Assembly: GCF_014212055.1 (NCBI RefSeq)
Contig: NZ_JACJVO010000007.1
Coordinates: 186,001-250,000, forward strand
Direction of reading: 5' to 3'
DNA length: 64,000 nt
Origin: Cohnella zeiphila
Lineage (GTDB): Bacteria; Bacillota; Bacilli; Paenibacillales; Paenibacillaceae
Every line of letters starts with the position of its first letter. Position 1 is the first letter of the stretch. Position numbers and translations under genes: made by a program. The notes below the pieces were generated by a model. That model had not been told where the DNA came from and searched no databases. It saw only the letters and a program-made list of their open reading frames with translations. Below, one piece after another: positions 18,097 through 26,774 of this stretch.

Positions 18097-19272
18097 CTAT
18101 TGAATCAAGCTTAGAAAGCTCGTGCCGTTCCCCGTTCCCTTCACCCCGAAGTTGTCGGCGATCGTCGCCGCCAAATCGGCGAACGTCGGGCGCACGCCGA
18201 TCGAAGCCCCGCCGGCCATCGCCGGGCTGTAAGCGAGCAAGGGCACGTACTCCCGCGTATGGTCGGTTCCGGAATGCGTCGGATCGTTGCCGTGGTCGGC
18301 GGTTACGATGAGCAGATCGTCCGGGCCGAGACGTTCCGCCAGGCGAGGCAGCGCCTGATCGAACGCCTCAAGAGCGGCGGCATAGCCCGCCGGATCCCGC
18401 CGGTGCCCGTACAGCGAGTCGAAGTCGACCAGGTTGGTGAACAGCAGACCCTCGAACGGACGGCCCAGCTGCTCCAGCGTCACCTCGACGCCGTGGTCGT
18501 TGCTCTTCGTCGGAATGGCTCGCGTAATGCCTTCCCCGCTGAAAATGTCGTTGATCTTGCCGACCGCGACGACCTCGCGCCCGCTCTGCTTGAGCGCGGT
18601 AAGCACCGTCGGCTGCGGCGGCTTCAACGCGTAGTCGTGTCGATTCGGCGTGCGGACGAACGCGCCCGGCTTGCCGATGTAAGGACGGGCAATGACTCGT
18701 CCCACCGAGAACTCGTCCTTAAGCGTGAGACGCCGAGCCACCCGGCAGGCGTCGTAAAGCTCCTCGAGCGGAATGACCTCTTCGTGTGCCGCGATCTGAA
18801 ACACGCTGTCGGCGGACGTATAGACGATCCAGGAACCGCTTCTCATCTGTTCTTCGCCGAGCTCGTCCAAAATCGCCGTACCCGAAGCCGGCTTGTTGCC
18901 GATGGAGCTCCGTCCGGTCTCCGTCTCGAACGCCTTCAGCAGTTCGTCGGGAAAACCGTTCGGGAACGTCCGGAACGGAGTCGTTAGCTTCAGTCCCATC
19001 AGTTCCCAATGGCCGGTCATCGTGTCTTTGCCTGCCGACACCTCGGCCATCTTGCCGTAGCGGGCAAGCGGGACCGGCTCTTCCTTCCAGTCGCCGAGCG
19101 GCGCGATGTTGCCGAGTCCCCACTGCCGCAAATTCGGCAGTGACAGACCCGGCACGCTCGACAGAATGTGTCCGAGCGTGTGCGAGCCCGCGTCTCCATA
19201 ACGCGCGGCGTCGGGCAACTCCCCGATGCCGACGCTGTCCAGAACGATGACGGCGATGCGACGATAAGCCAT
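18097..19272 (-). CDS. deoB: Phosphopentomutase
   Basis: This 391-residue alkaline-phosphatase-superfamily enzyme interconverts (deoxy)ribose 1-phosphate and 5-phosphate. The metal-binding start [18 protein letters not shown] and the C-terminal [19 protein letters not shown] carry the Asp/His metal ligands. The catalytic Thr lies in [15 protein letters not shown]. It is transcribed with xerD upstream and punA directly downstream. Confidence 0.97.
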   Translation of the reverse strand: MAYRRIAVIVLDSVGIGELPDAARYGDAGSHTLGHILSSVPGLSLPNLRQWGLGNIAPLGDWKEEPVPLARYGKMAEVSAGKDTMTGHWELMGLKLTTPFRTFPNGFPDELLKAFETETGRSSIGNKPASGTAILDELGEEQMRSGSWIVYTSADSVFQIAAHEEVIPLEELYDACRVARRLTLKDEFSVGRVIARPYIGKPGAFVRTPNRHDYALKPPQPTVLTALKQSGREVVAVGKINDIFSGEGITRAIPTKSNDHGVEVTLEQLGRPFEGLLFTNLVDFDSLYGHRRDPAGYAAALEAFDQALPRLAERLGPDDLLIVTADHGNDPTHSGTDHTREYVPLLAYSPAMAGGASIGVRPTFADLAATIADNFGVKGTGNGTSFLSLIQ

Positions 19273-19288
19273 GTTGGTCTCCAGCCCC

Positions 19289-20191
19289 CTATTCCTTCTC
19301 GCGCGCTCGCGGATGCGCCCGATCGTAGACTTCCTTCAGCCGACGCTTTTCCGTCGGCTGATAGGCCTGCGTGCTGGCGGCCGCCGCATGGCCGAGCATC
19401 TCCTGGACGGAGCGGAGATCCGCTCCGCCCGACAGCAGATGCGCGGCGAACGACCGGCGCAGCGTATGCGGCGTCATCGTCTCGTCCACTCCGGCTTCCC
19501 GCGCGAGTTCCTTGATTTTTTTCCAACAGCCTTGCCTTGTCATTCTTGTGCCCAGATGGCCGAGGAACAGCGCCGGATCGGGCTTGTCCTCCCGGGTTAG
19601 GCAGGGTCTCGCTTCCTGTATGTATTTTATCACCCATTCGACGCAGAAGGAACCGATCGGCACCATCCGCTCCTTGCCGCCCGGACCGACGCAGACAATG
19701 AGACCAAGCTCTGTCCGGACATGCTCCAGATCGAGCGCCAGCAGCTCGGATACCCGGAGTCCCGAAGCATACAGCACCTCCAGCATCGTCCGGTCTCGAA
19801 CGCCCGATGGCGTATCGGTATTCGGCGATTCCAGCAGTTTGCGGATATCGTCCTCGGACATTGCCCGCTGAGGCTTGCGTTCAGGCTTGGGCGCCTCCAA
19901 CCGGCTCGACGGGTCGTGCAGAATCAACCGGTCGTCCTGCAAATAGCGGAAAAATGCGCGGATCGAAGCCCGGCGGCGCAGCACGGTGGCGTTCGAGCGC
20001 GATTGGCTGCGGATTTTCCGCAAATAGGCGGTCAAGTGCTGCGGCTGCACCCGCTGCGGGTCCGTGATTCCGAGCCGCTCCAGTTCCGCGAGAACGTCTT
20101 CCAAGTCCCGGCGATAACCGTCCAGCGAATTCGCGGCAAGCCCCCGGTCGTCGCGCAAATGCCGCATAAAATCCGGCAACAACTCTTTCAT
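19289..20191 (-). CDS. xerD: Site-specific tyrosine recombinase XerD
   Basis: This 300-residue recombinase has an N-terminal SAM-like DNA-binding domain ([20 protein letters not shown]) and a catalytic domain with Arg in [10 protein letters not shown], Lys in [21 protein letters not shown] and the nucleophile Tyr in STQAYQP. It resolves chromosome dimers at dif with its partner. The histidine usually following HTLR is Arg here, which lies outside the strict catalytic set. The final turn reads AYQP, not the usual IYTH. The gene order matches the Bacillus ripX-drm-pupG region. Confidence 0.93.
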   Translation of the reverse strand: MKELLPDFMRHLRDDRGLAANSLDGYRRDLEDVLAELERLGITDPQRVQPQHLTAYLRKIRSQSRSNATVLRRRASIRAFFRYLQDDRLILHDPSSRLEAPKPERKPQRAMSEDDIRKLLESPNTDTPSGVRDRTMLEVLYASGLRVSELLALDLEHVRTELGLIVCVGPGGKERMVPIGSFCVEWVIKYIQEARPCLTREDKPDPALFLGHLGTRMTRQGCWKKIKELAREAGVDETMTPHTLRRSFAAHLLSGGADLRSVQEMLGHAAAASTQAYQPTEKRRLKEVYDRAHPRAREKE

Positions 20192-20273
20192 GGCGGCTCT
20201 CCCATCTCTACGTTCGTTGCGTTGGAACGGTTCGTCTATAAGGTTCCACGCGTTCGCCGCCGAATCCTTTATT

Positions 20274-20510
20274 TTATTCGCCCAGCCACCAGAACAGCTT
20301 CAGCCGATCGCCAATCTCGGACGGAGGAAGCCGTTCCCCTTCTCCCGCCTGAAATACCTTGGCGGCGTTGCCTTCCGGAATTTTGTACGGATCGAGCGGC
20401 GAGAGCAAGCCGGCCATCCACCCGAACACGTGATGAACGCCGACAGTCAGCCCGAGGAACAGAAGCGTGAACTGCAGCCTTTCCCACCATTTTCCTTTTC
20501 CGTCTCCCAT
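20274..20510 (-). CDS. YqzK-like DUF4227 protein
   Basis: This 78-residue protein has a short basic N-terminus, one membrane helix (about residues 10-30) and an extracytoplasmic tail (LSPLDPYKIPEGNAAKVFQ). It is known in Bacilli as YqzK, of unknown function. The ATG at 20510 follows GGGGG by six bases. Lying between fur and xerD is the conserved position of yqzK. Confidence 0.85.
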   Translation of the reverse strand: MGDGKGKWWERLQFTLLFLGLTVGVHHVFGWMAGLLSPLDPYKIPEGNAAKVFQAGEGERLPPSEIGDRLKLFWWLGE

Positions 20511-20621
20511 GGCGATCCCCCCGTCCGCATAACGCCGATACCCCACCTTATGCGGACAAGGAGTCGTTCATGCAGGCCGCGAAACGCATCCGGTTCGCCC
20601 TATAGCTAATTTGTTGTATCG

Positions 20622-21068
20622 TTAAGCTTCATCCTGGCGATGAATTCGGCGCAGCAGCTCCATCATCTGTCCGTGAACGTTCGCGGCTTCTTCAGCCGTG
20701 ACGCCGGCTTGGACGAACAGCTTCTCCGGAATCGCGCAAGCCTGCCGCTTGAGCGATCTGCCCTGAGGAGTCAGCTCGATCCGCACGTTCCGCTCATCCT
20801 CGGGATCTCGGGTTCTTGTCAGGTAACCGGAGGTTTCCAGTTTTTTGAGCAGCGGGGTCAGCGTTCCCGAATCCAAATACAGACGGCGGCCGAGCTCTTT
20901 CACCGTAACGCCGTCCTTCTCCCATAGCGCCAGCAGCGCAATATATTGCGTATACGTCAGGCCGAGAGGCTGAAGCAGCGGATGGTAAAGCTTCGTAATC
21001 TCCCGGGCGCAGGCGTACACGGCAAAACAGATTTGATTGTCCAGCTTCAGCAAATCTTCGTCGTCCAT
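20622..21068 (-). CDS. ohrR: MarR-family organic peroxide sensor, OhrR type
   Basis: This 148-residue repressor has the OhrR signature NQICFAVYACAREITKLYHPLL with the sensing cysteine at residue 14, followed by LGLTYTQYIALLALWE and a winged helix (VKELGRRLYLDSGTLTPLLKKLE). Oxidation of the cysteine by organic peroxides releases the repressor from DNA. It is divergent from a glutathione peroxidase gene, with a perfect OhrR-type palindrome between them. The usual ohrA partner is absent here. Confidence 0.9.
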   Translation of the reverse strand: MDDEDLLKLDNQICFAVYACAREITKLYHPLLQPLGLTYTQYIALLALWEKDGVTVKELGRRLYLDSGTLTPLLKKLETSGYLTRTRDPEDERNVRIELTPQGRSLKRQACAIPEKLFVQAGVTAEEAANVHGQMMELLRRIHRQDEA

Positions 21069-21080
21069 GAGGTCCTCCTC

Positions 21081-21117
21081 TTGACAACCAAATTAAATTT
21101 TATACAATTTAATTGTA
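21081..21117 (+). promoter_or_regulatory. Promoter and OhrR operator before the glutathione peroxidase gene
   Basis: TTGACA (21081), a 16-bp spacer and TACAAT (21103) form a promoter reading towards the peroxidase. The perfect palindrome TACAATTTAATTGTA (21103-21117) covers the -10 region and matches the known Bacillus OhrR operator repeat TACAATTAAATTGTA. This predicts repression lifted by organic peroxides. Confidence 0.85.
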
Positions 21118-21144
21118 TCATATGAGAAACGGGAGGGAAATATC

Positions 21145-21621
21145 GTGAGCCTATACGACATCGAAGTAAGCGACATTCGCGGTCAGAAGCAGTCGATGGC
21201 GGACTATCGCGGCCGCGTTCTCCTTATCGTCAACACGGCCACCCAATGCGGCTTCGCTCCCCAGTTCAAAGGGCTGCAGAAGCTGCACGAACAGTATGCG
21301 GACCAAGGACTGTCCGTACTCGGCTTTCCCAGCAACCAGTTCGCTCGCCAAGAGCCCGGCAACAACGACGAGATCCTGGCGGCATGCGAGCTGAATCATG
21401 GCGTCTCCTTTCCGCTCTTCGCCAAGATCGACGTCAAGGGACCCGGCGCCCACCCGCTGTACCGGCATTTGACGAATGTCAAACGCGGCTTTCTCGGATC
21501 GAAAACGATCAAGTGGAACTTCACCAAATTTCTCGTCGACCGCGATGGCCGCGTCGTCAAGCGTTTCCCGCCGACCGCCACTCCCGAGCGGATCGAAAGC
21601 TCGATCCGTACGCTGCTTTAA
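21145..21621 (+). CDS. Glutathione peroxidase family thiol peroxidase
   Basis: This 158-residue enzyme has a peroxidatic Cys at residue 35 (IVNTATQCGFAPQ), Gln in FPSNQFARQEPG and Trp/Asn in KWNFTKFLVD, the catalytic set of the Gpx family. Cys replaces selenocysteine. In Firmicutes such enzymes reduce lipid and organic peroxides, probably with thioredoxin. The GTG start follows GGGAGGG. The operator upstream places it under OhrR. Confidence 0.94.
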   Translation: MSLYDIEVSDIRGQKQSMADYRGRVLLIVNTATQCGFAPQFKGLQKLHEQYADQGLSVLGFPSNQFARQEPGNNDEILAACELNHGVSFPLFAKIDVKGPGAHPLYRHLTNVKRGFLGSKTIKWNFTKFLVDRDGRVVKRFPPTATPERIESSIRTLL

Positions 21622-21666
21622 ACGTTCGGCGCACGGATCCATCGCTTTTGCCGGCCGCAGACCAAG

Positions 21667-21713
21667 AAAGGGATGCCTTGAGCTCGAACGCGCGAGCTTT
21701 CAGGCATCCCTTT
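21667..21713. terminator. Bidirectional terminator between gpx and fur
   Basis: AAAGGGATGCCT / AGGCATCCCTTT arms with further pairing GAGCTCG/CGCGAGC inside form a strong stem between two convergent genes. Confidence 0.88.
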
Positions 21714-21725
21714 TCATTAATAATC

Positions 21726-22205
21726 TCAGGCGTTCCCGTTCCGGTCCTCGCCGCCGGCTTCCGCCGCTTTGGCATTGCATTTGGCGCAGATGCCCTGGAA
21801 GTCCAACCTGTGGTCGAGAACGGTAAAGCCGTATTCCCGCTCCAGCTTCTCCTCCAGCGGAATCAGCCAATCTTCCATGATCTCGGACACCTGACCGCAT
21901 TGGACGCAGATCAGATGGTGGTGATGATGCTTGTTGCTCTCCGTCCGAAGGTCGTACCGCGCCACGCCGTCGCCGAAATTCAGCTTCTCGACGACATGCA
22001 TCTCGCTGAGAAGCTCCAACGTCCGGTACACGGTAGCGAGTCCGATCTCCGGCGCGATGTCCTTCACCAGCATGAAGACGTCTTCCGCGCTTAAGTGATC
22101 CTCTTCGTTCTCCAGCAGCACCCGGAGAGTCGCCTCCCGCTGCGGGGTCAGCTTGTAGCCCTGGGATTGAAGCTGCTGCTTGATTTTCTCGATTCGGGCT
22201 TCCAT
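21726..22205 (-). CDS. fur: Fur-family ferric uptake regulator
   Basis: This 159-residue metalloregulator has a winged helix (YKLTPQREATLRVLLEN, GLATVYRTLELLSE), the metal site HHHHHLICVQCG and a second CxxC (CAKCNA), which forms the structural zinc site. With Fe(II) it represses iron uptake genes. A matching Fur box lies in this window at 58.1 kb. The ATG at 22205 follows GGAGGGGGAG. It sits between spoIIM and the yqzK-xerD genes as in Bacillus, with the ohrR/gpx pair inserted. Confidence 0.94.
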   Translation of the reverse strand: MEARIEKIKQQLQSQGYKLTPQREATLRVLLENEEDHLSAEDVFMLVKDIAPEIGLATVYRTLELLSEMHVVEKLNFGDGVARYDLRTESNKHHHHHLICVQCGQVSEIMEDWLIPLEEKLEREYGFTVLDHRLDFQGICAKCNAKAAEAGGEDRNGNA

Positions 22206-22327
22206 CGTTCTCCCCCTCCGGCCGCACGGCGCACTTGGTTCCATTATAGGGGGAGGCCGTTTGGGAAGTCAAACGGGAAAACGCGAAGATCCGGGCGGAT
22301 TCGACTCTAGAAGCGCCGGTCCGAGGC

Positions 22328-22954
22328 TTATGCGACTCCAGGGGCAACCCGCTGCAGCAGAAAAGGAGTGATGTAAGCTTCGAACATCGCCGCCGCGCCC
22401 AGCATCAGCAGCATGACGACGGCGACGGTCGTATGGGCGAGGAAAGGCGGAAGCAGCTTGCCTTTGCGCAGGTACAACCGTTCGCGGAATACGTAGTGGG
22501 CGAAGCGAGCTGCCGATACGCTGGCGATCGACAGTGCCGGCACGATGAGCACGTTCTGGGGAACGAGGGCGACGATCGACACGGCCACTCCCTTCCACGC
22601 CAGCTCGCGGACGATCAGGCCGATCGCGAAGCCGAGCAGTACGCCTTTAAGAAAATCGAGGGCAAGCACGAACGGCAGCCCGACGACCGTTAAGCCAAGC
22701 AGCCAGATCAGGCCTAGCCACTTCGCATACAGCCAAAAGCGTTCCTTGAACGCTTCCCCGGCGTCCAGCTGGGCCGGATGCCCGAAGGTCGTCCAATAGC
22801 CTTTGAGCTCGTCCGCCAAATTTTGCTGCTGGTCGAGCGTCAGGGCGTTGACGAGCAGCGCGCCGAACACCGCGCCGGAGAACAGCAGCACGCCGATGAA
22901 CAAATAGAGGTTGAAATGGTTGCGGGCCGACAGATTCCAGGGGCGTACGTTCAC
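22328..22954 (-). CDS. spoIIM: Stage II sporulation protein M
   Basis: This 208-residue membrane protein has five predicted helices. SpoIIM, with SpoIID and SpoIIP, drives septal peptidoglycan dissolution during engulfment. Characteristic parts are the large loop LDQQQNLADELKGYW and LDFLKGVLLGFAIG. The start is a GTG at 22954, preceded by AGGAGG at eight bases; no ATG fits. It lies next to fur and endoQ, the usual neighbours. Confidence 0.92.
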   Translation of the reverse strand: MNVRPWNLSARNHFNLYLFIGVLLFSGAVFGALLVNALTLDQQQNLADELKGYWTTFGHPAQLDAGEAFKERFWLYAKWLGLIWLLGLTVVGLPFVLALDFLKGVLLGFAIGLIVRELAWKGVAVSIVALVPQNVLIVPALSIASVSAARFAHYVFRERLYLRKGKLLPPFLAHTTVAVVMLLMLGAAAMFEAYITPFLLQRVAPGVA

Positions 22955-23013
22955 GGCGGGTGCCTCCTTGTCCGTTACCGAATCAAGGTATGTGTATGTC
23001 GGACAAGGCCCGA

Positions 23014-24213
23014 TTATGCCCGACGCCCGCCAGCCGAAACCGCGATCGCCCCGTATTTCCCGCCGCTTCCCGGCTCGAACGAGAGCGTTCCCTCGCGCGC
23101 TGCCATGATCAGCTCCGCGAGCCTTGTTCCCGCCGCTCGCTCCAGTTCGCCGGGCGACGCCCGGTGGAGCACGTTCATCTCCGTTCCGAGCTCGGCGAGC
23201 AGCTTCTCCCGCATTTTCGGACCGACGCCGGGGAAGAACGACAGCGGCACCTGCCCGCGGTACGGAGGCCGGCCGGCGACGGCCGCTTCCGGATCGTTGC
23301 GATCGGTCAGCTCTCCGACGCGGCCGGAGACGCCGCGTACGATCCGGGCGCTGCCGCAATGAGGGCAGACGTCGGCCGTCTCGCTGCCGACCGGCGTCTT
23401 GCAAGCGGCGCAATAAGTGGTATGGTATTTGCCCAGCTGAGGATGAAGTCCAATGTTGGCCGCGATGCCTCTGCCGCCTTCGCCTCTCAGCGCCCGCACC
23501 CACTCTTCGAACGTCGGTTCGGCCAACCGCAGCTCGTTGCATTCTCTGCCGATCATACCGGTCGAATGGGCGTCCGAATTGGTCAAGAACGGGAAGCTGT
23601 CGAGCTGGCTCAGACCCGACGCCATCTCGGTGTCGGCGCTCAAGCCAAGTTCCACCGCCGCGACGCCGGCCGGGTCCAGCCGATCCGCGACTCGATCGGC
23701 GGAACAGCCTAGCAGCCCCCGATGCGGGGTGAAAATATGCGCGGGGACGAGAACGCCCCCGCGCGCCAGCAGCTCCCGCTGCACTTCACCGGCCGTCGCG
23801 CGGATCCGCTGGGAGCTGAGCCGAACGTTCTTCATGCGCGGCATCATCCATGCCGTCCAGCCCCGCATCGCATCGATTGTCGGCAAGTAGGCGAGCAGAT
23901 GGAACGGCCCGCCGCCCGGTTCCATCACCTCCAGCTCGCACCCGAGCAGAATGACGGTGTTGCGGTAGCGAATTCCGCCTCCTGCCGCCTCTTCCATCTC
24001 GCCCGACTCAAGGCAGGCCGCGATGTCTTCCTGAACGGCGGGCGAGTGGCAGTCGATAACTCCGACCAGCTCGACGCCCTTGCGTTCCGACGCTTCGCGG
24101 GCGATCGAGCGGAACGTCAAGTTCCGGCTGGCGCTGATCTTTACCGCTTCTCCCCGATCGCTGCTGCCGATATGCACATGCAGATCGGCAAAAACGGTCC
24201 GCAGGCTCGTCAT
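23014..24213 (-). CDS. Endonuclease Q family protein (YqxK-like)
   Basis: This 399-residue protein has a PHP-type metal domain (FADLHVHIGSSD, VIDCHSP, ILLGCELEVM, AHIFTP, TNSDAHS), a four-cysteine zinc finger (YCAACKTPVG, CPHCGSA) and a C-terminal helix-hairpin-helix-like part (FFPGVGPKMREKLL). This is the layout of EndoQ, which cuts 5' to deoxyuridine, hypoxanthine and abasic sites in DNA. The ATG overlaps the nudF stop by four bases. The activity is inferred from domain order. Confidence 0.9.
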   Translation of the reverse strand: MTSLRTVFADLHVHIGSSDRGEAVKISASRNLTFRSIAREASERKGVELVGVIDCHSPAVQEDIAACLESGEMEEAAGGGIRYRNTVILLGCELEVMEPGGGPFHLLAYLPTIDAMRGWTAWMMPRMKNVRLSSQRIRATAGEVQRELLARGGVLVPAHIFTPHRGLLGCSADRVADRLDPAGVAAVELGLSADTEMASGLSQLDSFPFLTNSDAHSTGMIGRECNELRLAEPTFEEWVRALRGEGGRGIAANIGLHPQLGKYHTTYCAACKTPVGSETADVCPHCGSARIVRGVSGRVGELTDRNDPEAAVAGRPPYRGQVPLSFFPGVGPKMREKLLAELGTEMNVLHRASPGELERAAGTRLAELIMAAREGTLSFEPGSGGKYGAIAVSAGGRRA

Positions 24214-24782
24214 GCCCGCCACTGTCCCGTCAGTGTTCGATTCCGCCATAAGCTGACGGCCAGCACCGTCTTGGCGTCGAAGATTTTGCCCGAAGCCAGA
24301 TAATCGTCGGCCTGCTCCGCCGTGATCGCCTCGCACGTCAGAAACTCTTCGTCGTCCAGACGGACTTCCCCGCGCTCCAAATCCTCGGCCAGATACAGAT
24401 GGATTACCTCGTCGGCAAATCCGGGCGAAGTCGAGAACGAGCGAAGATGCCGGATCGTGCGCGCTCGGTATCCCGTCTCCTCCTCCAGTTCCCGTCCGGC
24501 CGCTTCCATCGGGTCCTCGCCCGGTTCCAGCTTGCCGGCCGGAATCTCCACTTGCGCGCGTTCGAGCGCCTTGCGGAACTGCTCGACGACGAGCATGCGG
24601 TCCTCCAGCATGGCGATGACGGCGACCGCTCCCGGATGCTTGACGATCTCGCGCGTGGCCGTCTCCCCGTCGGGCAGCTTGACCGTATCGACCTGCAGCG
24701 AGATGATGCGGCCGCCATATATGGGCTGCGAAGACACCGTCTCTTCATAGAACGGATGCTTCGTCGCGTCGGATTCACTCAT
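24210..24782 (-). CDS. nudF: ADP-ribose pyrophosphatase (Nudix hydrolase)
   Basis: This 190-residue Nudix enzyme contains the full Nudix box (GKLEPGEDPMEAAGRELE followed by EETGY). It hydrolyses ADP-ribose to AMP and ribose 5-phosphate, clearing a reactive metabolite. The ATG at 24782 follows AGGAGGG at nine bases; an ATG seven codons upstream lacks a site. It is coupled to the endonuclease Q gene. Confidence 0.93.
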   Translation of the reverse strand: MSESDATKHPFYEETVSSQPIYGGRIISLQVDTVKLPDGETATREIVKHPGAVAVIAMLEDRMLVVEQFRKALERAQVEIPAGKLEPGEDPMEAAGRELEEETGYRARTIRHLRSFSTSPGFADEVIHLYLAEDLERGEVRLDDEEFLTCEAITAEQADDYLASGKIFDAKTVLAVSLWRNRTLTGQWRA

Positions 24783-24985
24783 TTTTCCAATCCCTCCTGT
24801 CATGAAAAAGCCGTTCGGCTCATAGGTAAACGATATAGGCTTGTCCGGAGGAAAGCAAGCGATACGGGCGGCGGAAAGAGGAGGAAAAACGGATGCTCAA
24901 GCGGTACGTCGCGGAAAATCGGCTTCAGTGGGTAGGAAAAGCGTGGGAAATTCGGTACGCGCTCAGGCAGGAGCAAAAACAAAGA

Positions 24986-25021
24986 GGCGGGGAAGCGCGT
25001 CTCAAAGACTTGCTCCCCGCC
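24986..25021 (-). terminator. Terminator of the anti-sigma operon
   Basis: Minus-strand GGCGGGGAGCAAGTC / GACGCGCTTCCCCGCC forms a stem followed by TCTTTGTTTTT. Confidence 0.8.
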
Positions 25022-25069
25022 GGACAGATTGTCTCCAAGCGTCGGTCCTGAACGAATGGCAACGGACGG

Positions 25070-25978
25070 CTAATCGGCCAAATCTTGCGGATTCAACCGG
25101 ATCGAAGCGGTCTGCGGCGTCGTCGGCAGCCGGCTTCCGCCCTTCGGCTCAATTGTGAGCAAGAGCGCCTTCCACAGCTCCGGCCGAACGTTGCGCGAGT
25201 AAAGATGGGCTTGATTCTGATGAAATTGAAGCAGTCCCAGGTTCGCATTGCCCCCGTCGGATTGCGCCCATGCCTGGACGTCCAGCGAATCGGAAGGAAG
25301 CATGCCTTCGAGCAGCAGGAACATCTCGTGCGTCCGCACGTTGATCCATACCGTCTCCTTTGTATCCGCCGACGTGCCCGGGGAGCCGCGGTCCAGCTTG
25401 TAGACGACCGTATCGGGCCGGCTCATGACGGCCGCGCCGTTCGGCTCGTGCAGTTCGGCGTAGCGCTCCGGGCTGACCGTCCCCGACTCTCCCCCGCTCC
25501 GGTTGACAAGCAGTAGCCCGGCAAACAAGACGAGGGCGACGCCGGTCCCGGCTAGGGTAAGCCAGGCTGGTCGCTGAGCGGCCGCGCGCCATCTCGCCGA
25601 CCATTTGCGGCCGATGCCGTACCAGACGACCGCGGTGCGCAGACGGCGCTTCAGGCGGCTTGTTGCAGACGGGGGCGGATATGCCTTTTCCGTTGTCCGC
25701 ATATCCGTTAGTTCAGAGCGCGGCGTGGAATGGAGCCGCAAATGCGTCCAACCGTTGTCTCCTTCCGTTTCCCCGTATATCCCGGTCGTTCGATTATCTC
25801 CGCTAACGGGCCCGCCGCCCAGCAACATCTCCCATTGCCGAGAACATGCCTCGCATGCGGAACACGTGTCCCGGTGGCGGCGAAGCAGCGCCATTTCTTC
25901 GGGATCCAGCTTTCCCGCGTGCCAATCGATCCATTTCTCTTCGGCTACGCCGCAGGGCTCATTCCGCATGTCCGCCAT
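25070..25978 (-). CDS. Membrane-bound zinc anti-sigma factor
   Basis: This 302-residue protein has an N-terminal zinc-binding anti-sigma motif (HRDTCSACEACSRQW), a cytosolic linker, one membrane helix (about residues 142-162) and an outer domain resembling the RskA C-terminal domain (VWINVRTHEMFLLLEGMLPS, AWAQSDGG). It should hold the ECF sigma factor encoded just upstream at the membrane and release it on a signal from outside. The reading frame overlaps the end of the sigma gene by 20 bp. Confidence 0.88.
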   Translation of the reverse strand: MADMRNEPCGVAEEKWIDWHAGKLDPEEMALLRRHRDTCSACEACSRQWEMLLGGGPVSGDNRTTGIYGETEGDNGWTHLRLHSTPRSELTDMRTTEKAYPPPSATSRLKRRLRTAVVWYGIGRKWSARWRAAAQRPAWLTLAGTGVALVLFAGLLLVNRSGGESGTVSPERYAELHEPNGAAVMSRPDTVVYKLDRGSPGTSADTKETVWINVRTHEMFLLLEGMLPSDSLDVQAWAQSDGGNANLGLLQFHQNQAHLYSRNVRPELWKALLLTIEPKGGSRLPTTPQTASIRLNPQDLAD

Positions 25979-26567
25979 CTCCTTCCGGCTCGCCCCAACC
26001 CAACTGGGCCATGGCTCTCCTCAGATGATGAAGGCCGTAGCGCACCCGCGACTTGACCGTGCCGAGCGGAACCTGCCAGTCTTCCGCGAGCTCGCGCTGG
26101 GTCCGCGAAGAGAAGTAGGCGGCGGCCAGCGTCTCCCGCTGCGGATTGGAGAGGGTCTGCATCGCGCCGCGGAGCGCCTCCCTCTCCATCCGAGCGACAA
26201 CCGTCTCTTCCGGCAGCGGCAGGCCTCGGCGGCCGGCTTCGCGCTCCGGCTCGGCGTCCTCGCGAAGCACGATCTTGCTCCGTTTGCGCAGCCGGTCCAG
26301 ACAGCGGCTCTTCAATTGAATCGCGAGCCAAGCTTCGACCGAACCGCGAACGGCATCGTAACGTTCCGGATGACGGATCACCGCCAGCAGCACGTCGTGG
26401 CAGGCGTCTTCCGCCTCCATCCGGTCCTCCAGCATTCGGCAGGCGAGCGGCATCAGCCAGGCGACCGCCCGTTCATAGAAGCGGTCGAACGCTTCCGTCG
26501 AGCCTTCGCCGATCTCCTGGAGCCACTTCGCCATGTCTTCGTTATGGTTTCGGGCCATCGCATGCAT
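25959..26567 (-). CDS. ECF-type RNA polymerase sigma factor
   Basis: This 202-residue sigma factor has region 2 (STEAFDRFYERAVAWLMPLA, DACHDVLLAVIRHPERYD) and region 4 (LSNPQRETLAAAYFSSRTQ, PLGTVKSRVRYGLHHLRRAM). It is cotranscribed with its anti-sigma factor. It is divergent, across 207 bp, from a secreted NEW3 protein and an ABC transporter, which are likely targets. I could not identify a clear autoregulatory promoter. Confidence 0.92.
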   Translation of the reverse strand: MHAMARNHNEDMAKWLQEIGEGSTEAFDRFYERAVAWLMPLACRMLEDRMEAEDACHDVLLAVIRHPERYDAVRGSVEAWLAIQLKSRCLDRLRKRSKIVLREDAEPEREAGRRGLPLPEETVVARMEREALRGAMQTLSNPQRETLAAAYFSSRTQRELAEDWQVPLGTVKSRVRYGLHHLRRAMAQLGWGEPEGDGGHAE

Positions 26568-26774
26568 GAAGTTCCCCCGCTTTGAGCTTTTGTACCCTAT
26601 ACATAACAGAAAATTTCGCTCGCGAACACACCTCCGATCGGTTTTTTAAGTTCCTTTAAGGTTGCTTTAAGCTAACTTTTATCTGAAATTTCGACTCTGC
26701 GACAAATCCGCCTTCCATCCCGGCGCGTAGTCCGGATGAAACCTAATTACTCGCCTCGGGAGGGGTCCTCAGTC

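Noticed and set aside
20269-20490. Alternative frame in the yqzK region
   Set aside because: The overlapping frame at 20274-20510 has the ribosome site, membrane helix and conserved position.
24910-24975. Possible diverged copies of the CGAWATCCCG core (GGAAATTCGGTACGCGCTCAGG)
   Set aside because: It needs a 2-bp insertion and lacks the adjacent pyrimidine run; the similarity is not above what chance could give in one 64-kb window.
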